Shown here piece by piece: positions 1 to 8,923 of a DNA stretch of 47,075 bases (position 1 is the first letter of the stretch; each line of letters begins with the position of its first letter). The DNA comes from a virus. The stretch covers positions 1-47,075 of IMG/VR virus record IMGVR_UViG_3300028025_005268. One strand, given 5' to 3'. The position numbers and the translations under genes are program-made. The notes beneath the pieces were generated by a model. It made no database searches. It saw only the letters and a program-made list of their open reading frames with translations, and was not told the DNA's origin.

Positions 1-58
1 ACCTACCCGAGATATACTATTAGTTGGTAATTTTATTAAAAAATTAATGTAAATAATT

Positions 59-88
59 AAACCGGATTTTGTAATTCGGTTTTTTTTA
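59..88 (+). terminator. Rho-independent terminator of the gene upstream of the window
   Basis: An 8-bp stem (ACCGGATT at 61-68 with AATTCGGT at 73-80, one G-T wobble) and a four-base loop are followed by a run of seven T. It would end transcription of the gene lying left of the window. Its loop and 3' arm are shared with the promoter of the next gene. Confidence 0.75.
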
Positions 89-98
89 TTTATATTTG
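68..98 (+). promoter_or_regulatory. Bacteroidota-type promoter for the replication operon
   Basis: TTTG at 68-71, a spacer of exactly 19 bases, then TATATTTG at 91-98. This is a full match to the Bacteroidota -33/-7 consensus TTTG-N19-21-TAnnTTTG. The start codon at 123 would have a leader of roughly 15-20 bases. The -33 element sits in the loop and 3' side of the terminator hairpin at 59-88. Confidence 0.75.
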
Positions 99-122
99 AC
101 CTATAACTAAAATTTATTTATT

Positions 123-998
123 ATGTCTACATTTGACGCAGTACTGGCGCAGTACGAGAAAAACAAGAACGCCGCAAGCGGCAACGCAAATCGTGTGTCC
201 TCAGAGGACCGTATGAAGAAGTATTTCACCACCGTATTACCGAAAGGTTCTAAAGGTGAGGAAAAACGTATTCGTATTCTACCTACAAAAGATGGTTCAT
301 CACCATTTGTTGAGGTATACTTCCACGAAGTACAAGTGGATGGAAAATGGGTAAAATTATATGACCCTAAACAAGAAGGAAAACGTTCTCCATTAAATGA
401 AATTTATGAAGAATTAATGATGACAGGTGTTGAAGCTGACCGTGAGTTAGCAAGAACATATCGTTCTCGTAAATTCTACATTGTTAAAGTTATCGACCGT
501 GATAATGAAAACGACGGTGTTAAGTTTTGGAGATTCAAGCACAATGCTAAAGGAGACGGTATCTTGGATAAGATTATCCCCATCTTCCGTAATAAAGGTG
601 ACATCACAAGTGTAACTGAAGGTCGTGACTTAATCTTATCATTAGCCCTAACTAAGGCTGGTACAGGTAAAGAATACACAACTATCAATTCAGTCATTCC
701 TGAAGACAAAGGACCATTACATGTTGATGAGAACATCGGAAACACTTGGGTTAATGATGAATTAACTTGGTCTGATGTTTATTCTAAGAAAGGTGAAGAC
801 TACTTAGATATGGTCGCAAAAGGTGAAACACCTCGTTGGGACTCTAATTTAGGTAAGTGGGCTTCTAACACAACAGGTGAAGAAAACTTCACTCCACAAT
901 CTCCATCGGCACCTCAGGCACCGGCACCATCGGTACCAACACCTGCGCTTGTTGACCCACAGGCGGATGATGATATCGATGAAGAGTTACCATTCTAA
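123..998 (+). CDS. gp32-like single-stranded DNA-binding protein
   Basis: This 291-residue protein is likely the phage single-strand binding protein. It would coat template DNA at the fork and recruit the recombinase, helicase and nucleases encoded just downstream. What is visible: a basic N-terminal region, an OB-fold-like core (about residues 30-210) with the gp32-like stretch FYIVKVIDRDNENDGVKFWRF, a Pro/Ala/Ser-rich linker (about 255-280), and an acidic tail ending DDDIDEELPF. Such acidic tails in gp32 and bacterial SSB bind partner proteins. T4 gp32 has a zinc site (His/Cys cluster) in the core; this protein contains no cysteine at all, so that site is absent. It is the first gene after a strong promoter and is followed by its own hairpin terminator, which fits a product needed in large amounts. 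The family call rests on layout, composition and synteny rather than a long identity. Confidence 0.8.
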   Translation: MSTFDAVLAQYEKNKNAASGNANRVSSEDRMKKYFTTVLPKGSKGEEKRIRILPTKDGSSPFVEVYFHEVQVDGKWVKLYDPKQEGKRSPLNEIYEELMMTGVEADRELARTYRSRKFYIVKVIDRDNENDGVKFWRFKHNAKGDGILDKIIPIFRNKGDITSVTEGRDLILSLALTKAGTGKEYTTINSVIPEDKGPLHVDENIGNTWVNDELTWSDVYSKKGEDYLDMVAKGETPRWDSNLGKWASNTTGEENFTPQSPSAPQAPAPSVPTPALVDPQADDDIDEELPF

Positions 999-1004
999 TA
1001 TCAC

Positions 1005-1035
1005 GGGGTGGTATAACAACCACCCCATTTTTTTT
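1005..1035 (+). terminator. Rho-independent terminator between gp32-like gene and uvsX
   Basis: GGGGTGG (1005-1011) pairs with CCACCCC (1020-1026) around an 8-base loop, followed by A and eight T. The hairpin lies only 14 bases before the uvsX start. Partial read-through would allow high expression of the single-strand binding protein and lower expression of the rest of the operon. Confidence 0.85.
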
Positions 1036-1049
1036 AAACAAACAAATAC

Positions 1050-2090
1050 ATGGGAATTAAAAAACAAGATTTTTCAAGCATTGAGAGTGTTGTAAACAAA
1101 TACTCGACAAAAACTACGTATAAGGCTGACAGGTTCTTAGACTTAGGTGATGCTTTCTTGGATGCAACTGGTATTCCAGGTCCCGCTATTGGTCATATCA
1201 ATATGTTGTTAGGACATTCAGATACAGGTAAGACAACTGCATTATTAGGTGCTGCTGCTGATGGTGTCAAAAAAGGAATGTTACCTGTGTTTATTATCAC
1301 AGAACAAAAGTTTGATTTTGAGCACGCAAGGATTATGGGTATTCCTGTTGAACAAGAAGTAGACCCTGAGACGGGTGAAGTAACCTATTCAGGTCCGTAC
1401 ATTTTCAAGAACGATTTTGATTACATCGAACAAATCACAGATTTTATGAATGATTTGATGGATGCTCAAGATAAAGGTAACATACCATACGATTTATTAT
1501 TCCTTTGGGATTCCGTGGGTTCTGTACCTTGTAAGATGACATACGAAGGTAAAGGTGGTAAACAACACAATGCTGCGGCGTTAGCTGACAAAATTGGTAT
1601 GGGCATCAACCAACGTATTTCGGGTTCTCGTCGTTCTGAGAAACCACATACAAATACATTAATTATTGTTAATCAACCATGGGTTGAGTTACCTGACAAT
1701 ATCTATGGACAACCAAAGATTAAAGCAAAAGGCGGTGAGGCGATTTATTTGAACTCAACATTAGTTTTCTTATTTGGTAATCAAAAGAACGCGGGTACCA
1801 CTAAAATACCTATCACAAAAAACAAAAGAACAATTAGTGTGGCTACGAGAAGTAAAATCTCCGTAATGAAAAACCATGTTAATGGTATTGCGTTTGCTGA
1901 CGGTAAGATTATGGTCACACCACACGGTTTCTTGAGAGCAAAAGAAACGGCTGAAGAAAAGATTTCACGTGAACAATATGTTAAGGATAATTTAGATTAT
2001 ATTAGCAAGTTGTTTGGTGAGAAAGTATCTGACTTGAAAGACATCAAATTTGAAGATGTATTAGATGCCACAGATTCAGACGAAGAATAG
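1050..2090 (+). CDS. uvsX: UvsX/RecA-like recombinase
   Basis: This 346-residue RecA-superfamily ATPase would form filaments on single-stranded DNA and catalyse strand exchange for recombination-dependent replication. The Walker A loop GHSDTGKT is at residues 55-62 and the Walker B strand LLFLWDS at about 149-155. The C-terminal core contains the region LIIVNQPW...KIKAKGGEAIYLNSTLVFLFG, which corresponds to the DNA-binding loop and following strand of UvsX/RecA. The length is close to T4 UvsX (about 390) and bacterial RecA. It lies between gp32-like and RNase H-like genes, a T4-type replication setting. The acidic C-terminus (DATDSDEE) is typical of RecA-like proteins. Start chosen at the ATG just after the upstream terminator. 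Confidence 0.92.
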   Translation: MGIKKQDFSSIESVVNKYSTKTTYKADRFLDLGDAFLDATGIPGPAIGHINMLLGHSDTGKTTALLGAAADGVKKGMLPVFIITEQKFDFEHARIMGIPVEQEVDPETGEVTYSGPYIFKNDFDYIEQITDFMNDLMDAQDKGNIPYDLLFLWDSVGSVPCKMTYEGKGGKQHNAAALADKIGMGINQRISGSRRSEKPHTNTLIIVNQPWVELPDNIYGQPKIKAKGGEAIYLNSTLVFLFGNQKNAGTTKIPITKNKRTISVATRSKISVMKNHVNGIAFADGKIMVTPHGFLRAKETAEEKISREQYVKDNLDYISKLFGEKVSDLKDIKFEDVLDATDSDEE

Positions 2091-2113
2091 TTTCACATTT
2101 TAAATTAAAACAA

Positions 2114-3133
2114 ATGTCCGTTTTACTTGTCGACGGTGACAATTTATTAACAATCGGATTTTACGGGTGTAAAAATTTCTTTTATAAGGGAAACCATATT
2201 GGGGGAATATATCATTTCCTCAATACCCTTAGGAAGTCATTTGAAATCTATCGTTTGGACAAAATCGTAGTTTTTTGGGATGGTAAGGAAGGTTCTCAAT
2301 CAAGAAGAAAACTATATCATCTATACAAAGAGAATCGTAAAAGTCGTTTACGTTCAGAAGAAGAGTTAAACTCTTACAATTACCAAAGAGACAGAATCAA
2401 ACAATACCTTGAGGAGTTATACGTTCGTCAAGGTGAGTATGAATACTGTGAGACCGACGATTGTATTGCTTACTACTCAAAGAACTCTCCAAATGAGAAT
2501 ATGATTGTTTATTCTTCAGACGGAGATTTAACACAACTCGTTTCAGAGAACACACAAATTTATAACCCATCACATCATAAACTTTACAACGCAAAGGATA
2601 CTATTATGTACCAACATGAGGAAGTATTAATTGAAAATGTAAAAGTTATTAAGATGTTATGCGGTGATTCTTCGGATAATATTTCGGGTATCAAAAATAT
2701 GGGCATTAAAAGATTGATTTCTTTATTTCCTGAGATACAAACCAAACAACTCTCTTTAGATGACATTATCAAAAAAGGTAATGAAATTTTTGAACAGGAT
2801 AAAAATAACAAACTTATAACAAACCTTTTAACTGGTGTTACCAAACATGGAGTTTTCGGTGATGAGTTTTTTGAGATTAACAATAAAATTGTTAACTTAG
2901 ATGAACCAATTCTAACTGAAGAAGCTAAGGAGGGTATACACCAATTAATTGTGGAAATTCTTGACCAAGAAGGTAGGTCATATAAAAACGCAATTAGATT
3001 AATGACAGAAGATGGGATTAATAATATTCTACCAAAGTCTGATGATGCGTTTGCCAATTTCCTAAACCCATTCCTTCGATTAACCAGAAAAGAAAAAAAT
3101 AAAAGAATTATTAAAATTAAAAACTATGAGTAA
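2114..3133 (+). CDS. RNase H / FEN-type 5'-3' exonuclease
   Basis: This 339-residue 5' nuclease resembles T4 RNase H, which removes RNA primers and flap structures from lagging-strand fragments. The metal-binding acidic residues of the PIN/FEN fold appear in order: D7 (LLVDGDN), D56 (VVFWDG), E113/D115/D116 (ETDDCIAYY), D136/D138 (SSDGDLTQLV) and D185/D188 (GDSSDNISGI). The last cluster leads into the helix-hairpin-helix GIKNMGIKRLI that contacts DNA. The length is close to T4 RNase H (305). The 3' end overlaps the next start by 8 bases, so the two are probably translationally coupled. Its position next to the single-strand binding protein, recombinase and helicase supports a role in lagging-strand maturation. 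Confidence 0.88.
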   Translation: MSVLLVDGDNLLTIGFYGCKNFFYKGNHIGGIYHFLNTLRKSFEIYRLDKIVVFWDGKEGSQSRRKLYHLYKENRKSRLRSEEELNSYNYQRDRIKQYLEELYVRQGEYEYCETDDCIAYYSKNSPNENMIVYSSDGDLTQLVSENTQIYNPSHHKLYNAKDTIMYQHEEVLIENVKVIKMLCGDSSDNISGIKNMGIKRLISLFPEIQTKQLSLDDIIKKGNEIFEQDKNNKLITNLLTGVTKHGVFGDEFFEINNKIVNLDEPILTEEAKEGIHQLIVEILDQEGRSYKNAIRLMTEDGINNILPKSDDAFANFLNPFLRLTRKEKNKRIIKIKNYE

Positions 3134-3572
3134 CGAACAATCAATTACTAAATTCGAGTTCTTATTAACGTTAGAAAAGAACATCGTTTGCCAAAGATTT
3201 TTTAATGTAGTAGACCACAATCCTAAAGCTCGCCGTTCTATGGACATCTATTACTATGTAAAAAATATTTGTGAAGAAATTACTGAAGATTTAAAAATAA
3301 AAAGTTCGGATTATCTATGTGAAAATCAGAATTTTTTTCAATCTTCGGACTATGTGGAAGAAATTTCAGAGAAAGATAAAGAACACTTTTTACTACAAAT
3401 AAAGTTGGGTGAAGATGTATTTATTGAAAGAGTATTTCCGGCGTATTACTATCATCCAAAGGTTAGATATACGGTAGATATTCGTCCAAAATTGAAAAGA
3501 ATGTTAGGTAATCTAACAGATATTTTATCATCTGACGAATTGGAAACAACTTATTTACATTACCAACTTTAA
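3126..3572 (+). CDS. Small unknown protein in the replication operon
   Basis: A 148-residue protein that I do not recognise. It is rich in charged and aromatic residues, has two scattered cysteines, and shows no membrane segment or signal peptide. It overlaps the RNase H-like gene by 8 bases and precedes the helicase by 18, so it is co-transcribed with both. The sequence has two similar-looking parts: FFNVVDHNPKARRSMDIYYY near residues 25-44 and FPAYYYHPKVRYTVDIRPKL near 104-123, which may be an internal duplication. In T4-like phages small genes near the helicase include the loader gp59, but I see no specific signature and do not assign that function. Confidence 0.75.
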   Translation: MSNEQSITKFEFLLTLEKNIVCQRFFNVVDHNPKARRSMDIYYYVKNICEEITEDLKIKSSDYLCENQNFFQSSDYVEEISEKDKEHFLLQIKLGEDVFIERVFPAYYYHPKVRYTVDIRPKLKRMLGNLTDILSSDELETTYLHYQL

Positions 3573-3590
3573 AAATTTATTATTATTACT

Positions 3591-4970
3591 ATGGAAGAAA
3601 GAAATTTTGGGCATCTAGGGTTTTCCTTTCAACAATCGTTGATTAAAGCAATTATTGAGGATAGGAAATACGGAGAGACGATTATTGATGTGTTAGAAAC
3701 AAAGTTTTTTGATAATAACTCCTTTAGGTACATTATCGAAAACATAAAGGAGTTACATACCAAGTATAATAAAATTCCTATCTATGAAACTTTGGGTCAG
3801 AAAATTATTTCAGAATCAAGTAGTGAGGGTGCTTCAAGAGTACACCTTGATACTTTGGACGAAATAAAAAACAACGAAAAAGATTTTGAATTTGTTAAGG
3901 ACAGAGCTTTAAATTTCTGTAAACAACAAAACCTTAAGAAAGAATTAAAGTTAGTAACTAACATTATTGAGAACGGTAACTTTGAAGAGTATTCTAAAAT
4001 TGAGAACATCATTCAAAAGGCGTTACAAGTTGGTGTAACGGGTGATGATGCTACGGATGTTTTCCATGATATTGAGGCGGCTTTAGAAAAAGATTATCGT
4101 TTACCAATTCCTACAGGTATTGCGGGTGTCGACAATCTTTTAAAAGGTGGTTTAGGTCGTGGAGAATTGGGTATTGTTTTGGCACCAACTGGTACGGGTA
4201 AAACAACATTGTTAACTAAATTCGCAAACACCGCTTATAATTTAGACTACAATGTTTTACAAATCTTCTTTGAGGATAATGTTGGCAACATTAAAAGAAA
4301 ACACTATACTATTTGGACAGGTATTGAACCGGACGAACAACCCGAAAATAGAGAAGAGGTAATTGAAAAAGTTAAAGAGGCACAATCTCGTTCAACAGGT
4401 AATCTTAAAATGATTAAAGTTGCTAGTGATAGTTTAACAATATCAGACATCAAAGCTAAGATTCGTAAACTCACCTCAGAAGGATTTAAAACGGATTTAT
4501 TAGTTCTTGATTATGTGGATTGTATTTCGTCCGAGAAATCAACTAACGGTGAAGAATGGAAAGGGGAAGGTTCTATTATGAGAAGTTTAGAGGGTATGAC
4601 AACTGAGTTTGATATGGCTATTTGGACAGCAACACAAGGTAGTCGCGATTCAATCTCATCTGAGGTTGTAACAAGTGACCAAATGGGTGGAAGTATTAAG
4701 AAAGCACAAATTGCCCACGTAATCTTATCTATCGCTAAAACGTTAGAACAGAAAGAACATGATTTAGCAACCTTAACACTACTTAAATCTCGTATTGGTA
4801 AAGACGGTGTTATTTTCCAAAACTGTAAGTTTGATAATAAGATGTTAATCATCGATACAGATTCTCAAAACACATTACTTGGTTTTGAAGAACAAAAAGT
4901 AGAACAGAGAGCCAGTCGTGCTGCTGATTTATACAAAAGAAGACAAGAAAGAGAAAACCAAACAATTTAA
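3591..4970 (+). CDS. Replicative DNA helicase, gp41/DnaB type
   Basis: This 459-residue hexameric 5'-3' helicase would unwind DNA at the fork and work with the primase encoded at 38862. An all-helical N-terminal domain (about 1-170) precedes the RecA-like motor. The motor starts [23 protein letters not shown], a typical DnaB/gp41 entry, with Walker A APTGTGKT at 198-205 and Walker [10 protein letters not shown] at about 302-310. A later stretch, [10 protein letters not shown] followed by [19 protein letters not shown], matches the DnaB-family sensor and DNA-loop region. The length fits gp41 (475). It lies between an unknown small gene and the ribonucleotide reductase genes, whose start is only 4 bases beyond its stop. 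Confidence 0.92.
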   Translation: MEERNFGHLGFSFQQSLIKAIIEDRKYGETIIDVLETKFFDNNSFRYIIENIKELHTKYNKIPIYETLGQKIISESSSEGASRVHLDTLDEIKNNEKDFEFVKDRALNFCKQQNLKKELKLVTNIIENGNFEEYSKIENIIQKALQVGVTGDDATDVFHDIEAALEKDYRLPIPTGIAGVDNLLKGGLGRGELGIVLAPTGTGKTTLLTKFANTAYNLDYNVLQIFFEDNVGNIKRKHYTIWTGIEPDEQPENREEVIEKVKEAQSRSTGNLKMIKVASDSLTISDIKAKIRKLTSEGFKTDLLVLDYVDCISSEKSTNGEEWKGEGSIMRSLEGMTTEFDMAIWTATQGSRDSISSEVVTSDQMGGSIKKAQIAHVILSIAKTLEQKEHDLATLTLLKSRIGKDGVIFQNCKFDNKMLIIDTDSQNTLLGFEEQKVEQRASRAADLYKRRQERENQTI

Positions 4971-4974
4971 ATTT

Positions 4975-5952
4975 ATGAAAGAAAAAATATTACAAGACAA
5001 CCCAGGACGGTTTGTCCTCTTCCCTATCGAACATAACGATATTTGGAAATACTATAAACAACAAGAAGCGTGTTTTTGGACTGCTGAAGAAATCGATTTG
5101 GCTCAAGATATTCAAGATTGGGATAACAAGTTGAACGATGACGAGAAGCACTTTGTAAAACACATTCTAGCATTCTTTGCCGCGTCTGATGGTATTGTTA
5201 ATGAAAACATCGCATTAAATTTTGTGAATGAAGTACAATACACTGAAGCAAAAATGTTTTACGGTTTTCAAATCATGATGGAGAACATTCATAGTGAAAC
5301 ATATTCGTTATTAATTGATTCTTACATTAAAGATAAGACAGAACAATTAAACCTATTCAATGCTATTGAAACTATTCCGGCAATCAAAAAGAAAGCTGAA
5401 TGGGCATTAAGATGGATTGAAAATGGAACATTTACCGAACGTTTAATTGCGTTTGCCGCAGTTGAAGGTATCTTCTTCTCAGGTTCATTCTGTTCAATCT
5501 TTTGGTTGAAAAAACGTGGATTAATGCCGGGTTTAACTTTTTCAAATGAATTAATTTCTCGTGATGAGGGAATGCACTGTGACTTTGCTTGTCATTTATT
5601 TAATAATCATATTGAGAATAAATTAACTGAGTCACAGATTAAAGAAATTATTGTTAGTGCTTTAGCCATTGAAAAAGAATTTATCTTGGAAGCGTTACCA
5701 GTTCGTTTAATTGGTATGAATGCGGACTTGATGTCACAATATCTTGAGTTTGTAACTGATAGATTATTAACGGCATTGGGATGTTCAAAGGTTTACAATT
5801 CAGAAAATCCTTTCGATTTTATGCAGAACATCGCATTACAAGGTAAAACAAACTTCTTTGAGAAACGTGTTGCGGAATATCAAAAAGCGGGTGTAAACAA
5901 TAAAAGTGATGAAAGTATTGAAGATGCTTTTAGTGGAGATTTAGATTTTTAA
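4975..5952 (+). CDS. nrdB: Ribonucleoside-diphosphate reductase small subunit, class Ia
   Basis: This is the beta subunit that holds the di-iron centre and tyrosyl radical needed by NrdA. The 325-residue protein keeps every expected ligand: D41 (AEEID), E103 and H106 ([10 protein letters not shown]), radical Tyr Y110, E164 (AAVEGIFF), E198 and H201 (RDEGMH). I start it at ATG 4975 ([10 protein letters not shown]). An in-frame upstream start at 4918 lies inside the helicase gene and would add 19 lysine-rich residues not seen in this family. It lies 4 bases after the helicase stop and 4 bases before nrdA. Supplying deoxynucleotides independently of the host is common in large phages. Confidence 0.95.
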   Translation: MKEKILQDNPGRFVLFPIEHNDIWKYYKQQEACFWTAEEIDLAQDIQDWDNKLNDDEKHFVKHILAFFAASDGIVNENIALNFVNEVQYTEAKMFYGFQIMMENIHSETYSLLIDSYIKDKTEQLNLFNAIETIPAIKKKAEWALRWIENGTFTERLIAFAAVEGIFFSGSFCSIFWLKKRGLMPGLTFSNELISRDEGMHCDFACHLFNNHIENKLTESQIKEIIVSALAIEKEFILEALPVRLIGMNADLMSQYLEFVTDRLLTALGCSKVYNSENPFDFMQNIALQGKTNFFEKRVAEYQKAGVNNKSDESIEDAFSGDLDF

Positions 5953-5956
5953 AAAT

Positions 5957-8380
5957 ATGAAAGTAAAAAAACGCGACGGTTCCCTTGAGGAAATGAGATA
6001 TGACAAGATTACTAAACGGATTAGTATTTTATGTCACGATTTAAATATGGAATACATTGACCCTACCTATGTTACATTAAAAGTAACACAAGGTATCTAC
6101 GATGGTATTACAACAATTGAATTAGATAAGTTAGCGGCAGAGACTGCGGTTGCCATGACCACAACTCACCCTGATTATTCTAAGTTGGCCGGTAGAATTG
6201 AAGTATCAAGTCTACACAAGTCAACACCAAAGAAGTTTTCACAGTGTATCAAAGAATTACATTCATTCATTGAACCAAGAACAGGAAAACAATCATCATT
6301 AATCGATACACAATTATATAAGTTTGTTCTTGAAAATAGAGAAACTATTGATGCTGCGATTAATATGGAAAGAGATTTTGATTTCGATTATTTCGGTATC
6401 AAAACTTTAGAACGTTCATACCTTTTAAAGATTGGACAAAAAATTGTAGAGAGACCACAATACCTTTATATGAGAGTCGCGTTAGGTATTAGTAACTTTA
6501 ATCTCGAAGAAGGATTAAAAATTTATGATGACTTATCCCAGCATTATTACACACATGCGACACCAACGCTGTTTAATGCCGGCACGCCAAGACCTCAAAT
6601 GTCTTCATGTTTCTTAATTGGTAACAAAGGTGACGATATTGACGGATTGTTTAATACGTTAGGTGATGTGGCAAAGATTTCTAAGTGGGCTGGTGGTATT
6701 GGATTACACGTACACGATGTTCGTGCTAAAGGTTCTTATATTAAGGGGACTGGTGGAGAATCTGACGGTCTATTACCTATGATGAAGACTTACAATGAAG
6801 TCGCTCGTTGGATTAACCAAGGTGGTAAACGTAAAGGTTCATTTGCGGTATACTTGGAACCGTGGCACGCTGATGTTGTTGAATTTATTGAATTAAGAAA
6901 AAATCACGGTAAGGAAGAATTACGTGCTCGTGATTTGTTCTTAGCTTTATGGACACCCGATTTATTTATGAAACGTGTAGAAGAGGATGGTAATTGGACG
7001 TTGTTCTCACCTGATGAAGCACCGGGTTTATCTGATGTATATGATACACCGGAAGAAAAGAAATTCACTGAATTATACGAATCATATGAACAACAGGGTT
7101 TAGGTCGCAAAACAATTAAGGCAAGAAAGTTGATGGATGATATATTAACGGCACAGATTGAGACCGGCGTCCCTTATATGTTATACAAAGATGCTGCGAA
7201 CTATAAATCAAATCAAAAGAATTTAGGTACCATTAAGTCTTCCAACTTATGTACTGAAATTATTGAATATAGTTCACCAACCGAACAAGCGGTTTGTAAT
7301 TTAGCCTCAATAGCTTTACCAAAGTATATTGTTGACGGACAATTTGACCATCAATTATTATATGATGCGACATATCAAATTGTTAAAAACTTAAACAATG
7401 TAATTGATTTAAACTTCTACCCTACGGAAGAAACTAAATTTTCAAACTTTAAACATAGACCGGTTGGTTTAGGTGTTCAGGGTTTAGCGGATGTTTTCTG
7501 TATCTTAGGATTACCATTTGAATCTGATGACGCGGACAAATTACAAACCGACATTTTTGAAACAATTTATTTCTCTGCGTTAACATCATCTAAAGATTTG
7601 GCAAAAAGACACGGAGCATACGAATCAATTGATGGTTCACCAATTTCACAAGGTATCTTTCAATATCAAATGTGGGGTAAAACTGATGAAGATACTTCAG
7701 GTCGTTGGGATTGGAAATCATTACGTAAAGAGGTTGTTAACAACGGTGTAAGAAACTCATTATTAGTGGCACCGATGCCAACAGCATCTACCGCACAAAT
7801 CTTGGGTAACAACGAATGTTTTGAACCATTTACAACAAACCTATACGCAAGAAGAACATTAGGTGGTGAGTTCGTAGTAATTAACCAACACTTAGTAAAG
7901 GATTTGTTGAAATTCGATTTATGGAATGAGGAGATTAAGAATAAAATCATTATGGAAAATGGTTCTATCCAAAACATCCCTGAGATTCCTACTGAATTGA
8001 AAGAAATCTATAAGACAGTGTGGGAGATGTCACAAAAGAAAATATTAAACATGGCAGCTAATCGTAGTGTTTATATTGACCAATCTCAATCAATGAACTT
8101 GTTTATCAGTGGTGTAAACAAAGCTAAGTTATTGGCAGCACACTTACACGGATGGAAATTAGGTTTAAAAACTGGTATGTACTACCTACGTTCAACATCT
8201 GCGGTTGATGCGATGAAAGGATTAGGTATCGACACATCCACAGTTAAACCTGTAGAAACTCCACCCGTTTATTCAACACCAACTAATAATTCGTTAATTA
8301 GTGAAAGTACACCCGAAGTTGAGATGACAATTGAACGACCATCCGATTCACCATTTGAGTGTGAGGGATGTGGTTCCTGA
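5957..8380 (+). CDS. nrdA: Ribonucleoside-diphosphate reductase large subunit, class Ia
   Basis: The 807-residue alpha subunit reduces ribonucleoside diphosphates to deoxy forms. An N-terminal ATP-cone (about 1-90, starting VKKRDGSLEEMRYDKI) indicates allosteric control by ATP/dATP. Active-site residues are present: C218 (MSSCFL), C432 and E434 (NLCTEI), C447 (AVCNLAS), the radical-transfer tyrosines Y742-Y743 (GMYYLRS), and the C-terminal CxxC pair C802/C805 (ECEGCGS) that is re-reduced by thioredoxin or glutaredoxin. The length and motif order match complete E. coli-type NrdA (761), with no inserted intron or intein. It is the last gene of the operon and is followed at once by a strong terminator. 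Confidence 0.96.
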   Translation: MKVKKRDGSLEEMRYDKITKRISILCHDLNMEYIDPTYVTLKVTQGIYDGITTIELDKLAAETAVAMTTTHPDYSKLAGRIEVSSLHKSTPKKFSQCIKELHSFIEPRTGKQSSLIDTQLYKFVLENRETIDAAINMERDFDFDYFGIKTLERSYLLKIGQKIVERPQYLYMRVALGISNFNLEEGLKIYDDLSQHYYTHATPTLFNAGTPRPQMSSCFLIGNKGDDIDGLFNTLGDVAKISKWAGGIGLHVHDVRAKGSYIKGTGGESDGLLPMMKTYNEVARWINQGGKRKGSFAVYLEPWHADVVEFIELRKNHGKEELRARDLFLALWTPDLFMKRVEEDGNWTLFSPDEAPGLSDVYDTPEEKKFTELYESYEQQGLGRKTIKARKLMDDILTAQIETGVPYMLYKDAANYKSNQKNLGTIKSSNLCTEIIEYSSPTEQAVCNLASIALPKYIVDGQFDHQLLYDATYQIVKNLNNVIDLNFYPTEETKFSNFKHRPVGLGVQGLADVFCILGLPFESDDADKLQTDIFETIYFSALTSSKDLAKRHGAYESIDGSPISQGIFQYQMWGKTDEDTSGRWDWKSLRKEVVNNGVRNSLLVAPMPTASTAQILGNNECFEPFTTNLYARRTLGGEFVVINQHLVKDLLKFDLWNEEIKNKIIMENGSIQNIPEIPTELKEIYKTVWEMSQKKILNMAANRSVYIDQSQSMNLFISGVNKAKLLAAHLHGWKLGLKTGMYYLRSTSAVDAMKGLGIDTSTVKPVETPPVYSTPTNNSLISESTPEVEMTIERPSDSPFECEGCGS

Positions 8381-8404
8381 TAAATAATAATACACCAAAA
8401 TAAT

Positions 8405-8432
8405 AAAATCCCAACTTCGGTTGGGATTTTTT
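8405..8432 (+). terminator. Strong Rho-independent terminator after nrdA
   Basis: AAAATCCCAAC (8405-8415) pairs perfectly with GTTGGGATTTT (8420-8430) around a TTCG tetraloop, and the T-tract continues to 8432. It marks the boundary between the replication operon and the tail module. Confidence 0.92.
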
Positions 8433-8456
8433 ATTTATTACCATTTCTATATTGTT

Positions 8457-8470
8457 TATATTTATAGGTA
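8457..8470 (+). promoter_or_regulatory. Promoter-like TATATTTA element before the gp25 gene
   Basis: TATATTTATAGGTA ends at the A of the start codon at 8470. TATATTTA (8457-8464) fits the Bacteroidota -7 element, but at the expected -33 position there is TTTA rather than TTTG. If it is a promoter, the transcript would be nearly leaderless. It directly follows a terminator, so a new start of transcription is expected here. Confidence 0.5.
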
Positions 8471-8922
8471 TGGCAGTAAAATATGGAATAGATTTCCCTT
8501 TTAGAGATAGTGGTGAAGGTAGTTATGTAAAAATGACTGTTACACCTGAAAGAGAAATACGTGCTAATTTAATTCATTTACTATTAACTAAAAGAGGTAG
8601 TCGTTATTTTTTACCTGACTTTGGTACAAGATTATATCAATTTATATTTGACCAAAATGATGCGGTCACATTTGGATTAATAGAGGAAGAAATTAGAGAA
8701 TCGGTAAAAAAATATATACCAAACTTGGACATAACAAGTCTTAAAGTTATGTCGGCGGAAGATGACCCTGATACAATTAGAACATTTAACGTTGATGAAG
8801 ATGAGAGATTATTTAGAGTTAGCGACTTCTCAACTAGACCATATACTGCGGTGGTTAAAATAGAATACACAGTTAATAACGGAGCATTTACATCTTCGGA
8901 TTTTGTAATTATCAACATTTAA
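8470..8922 (+). CDS. Baseplate wedge protein, gp25/GPW family
   Basis: The 150-residue protein belongs to the gp25-like lysozyme-fold wedge subunits found in contractile tails (T4 gp25, P2 gpW). They sit at the baseplate-sheath junction and start sheath assembly. Family signatures are the N-terminal GIDFPFRDS, the helix REIRANLIHLLLTKRGSRYF, and the LPDFGTRLYQFIFD motif at about residues 51-64. I use ATG 8470 (MAVKYGIDF) rather than the in-frame ATG at 8452, which would add six residues and lies in the promoter-like region. The gp6-type gene follows after a single base, the same order as in T4-like phages. Confidence 0.9.
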   Translation: MAVKYGIDFPFRDSGEGSYVKMTVTPEREIRANLIHLLLTKRGSRYFLPDFGTRLYQFIFDQNDAVTFGLIEEEIRESVKKYIPNLDITSLKVMSAEDDPDTIRTFNVDEDERLFRVSDFSTRPYTAVVKIEYTVNNGAFTSSDFVIINI

Positions 8923-8923
8923 A

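Noticed and set aside
2-52. C-terminal end of an upstream gene (frame ending TAA at 50-52)
   Set aside because: Only 16 codons are visible (PTRDILLVGNFIKKLM) and other frames also stop nearby, so the reading frame cannot be decided. The terminator at 59 does show that a gene ends here.
877-1095. 72-residue + strand open frame over the gp32-like gene end
   Set aside because: His/Arg-rich out-of-frame translation of the Pro-rich linker, crossing the terminator at 1005-1035.
8646-8653. TATATTTG inside the gp25-like gene as an internal promoter
   Set aside because: It matches the -7 consensus but lies within coding sequence and has no convincing -33 element. Such matches are expected by chance in AT-rich DNA.
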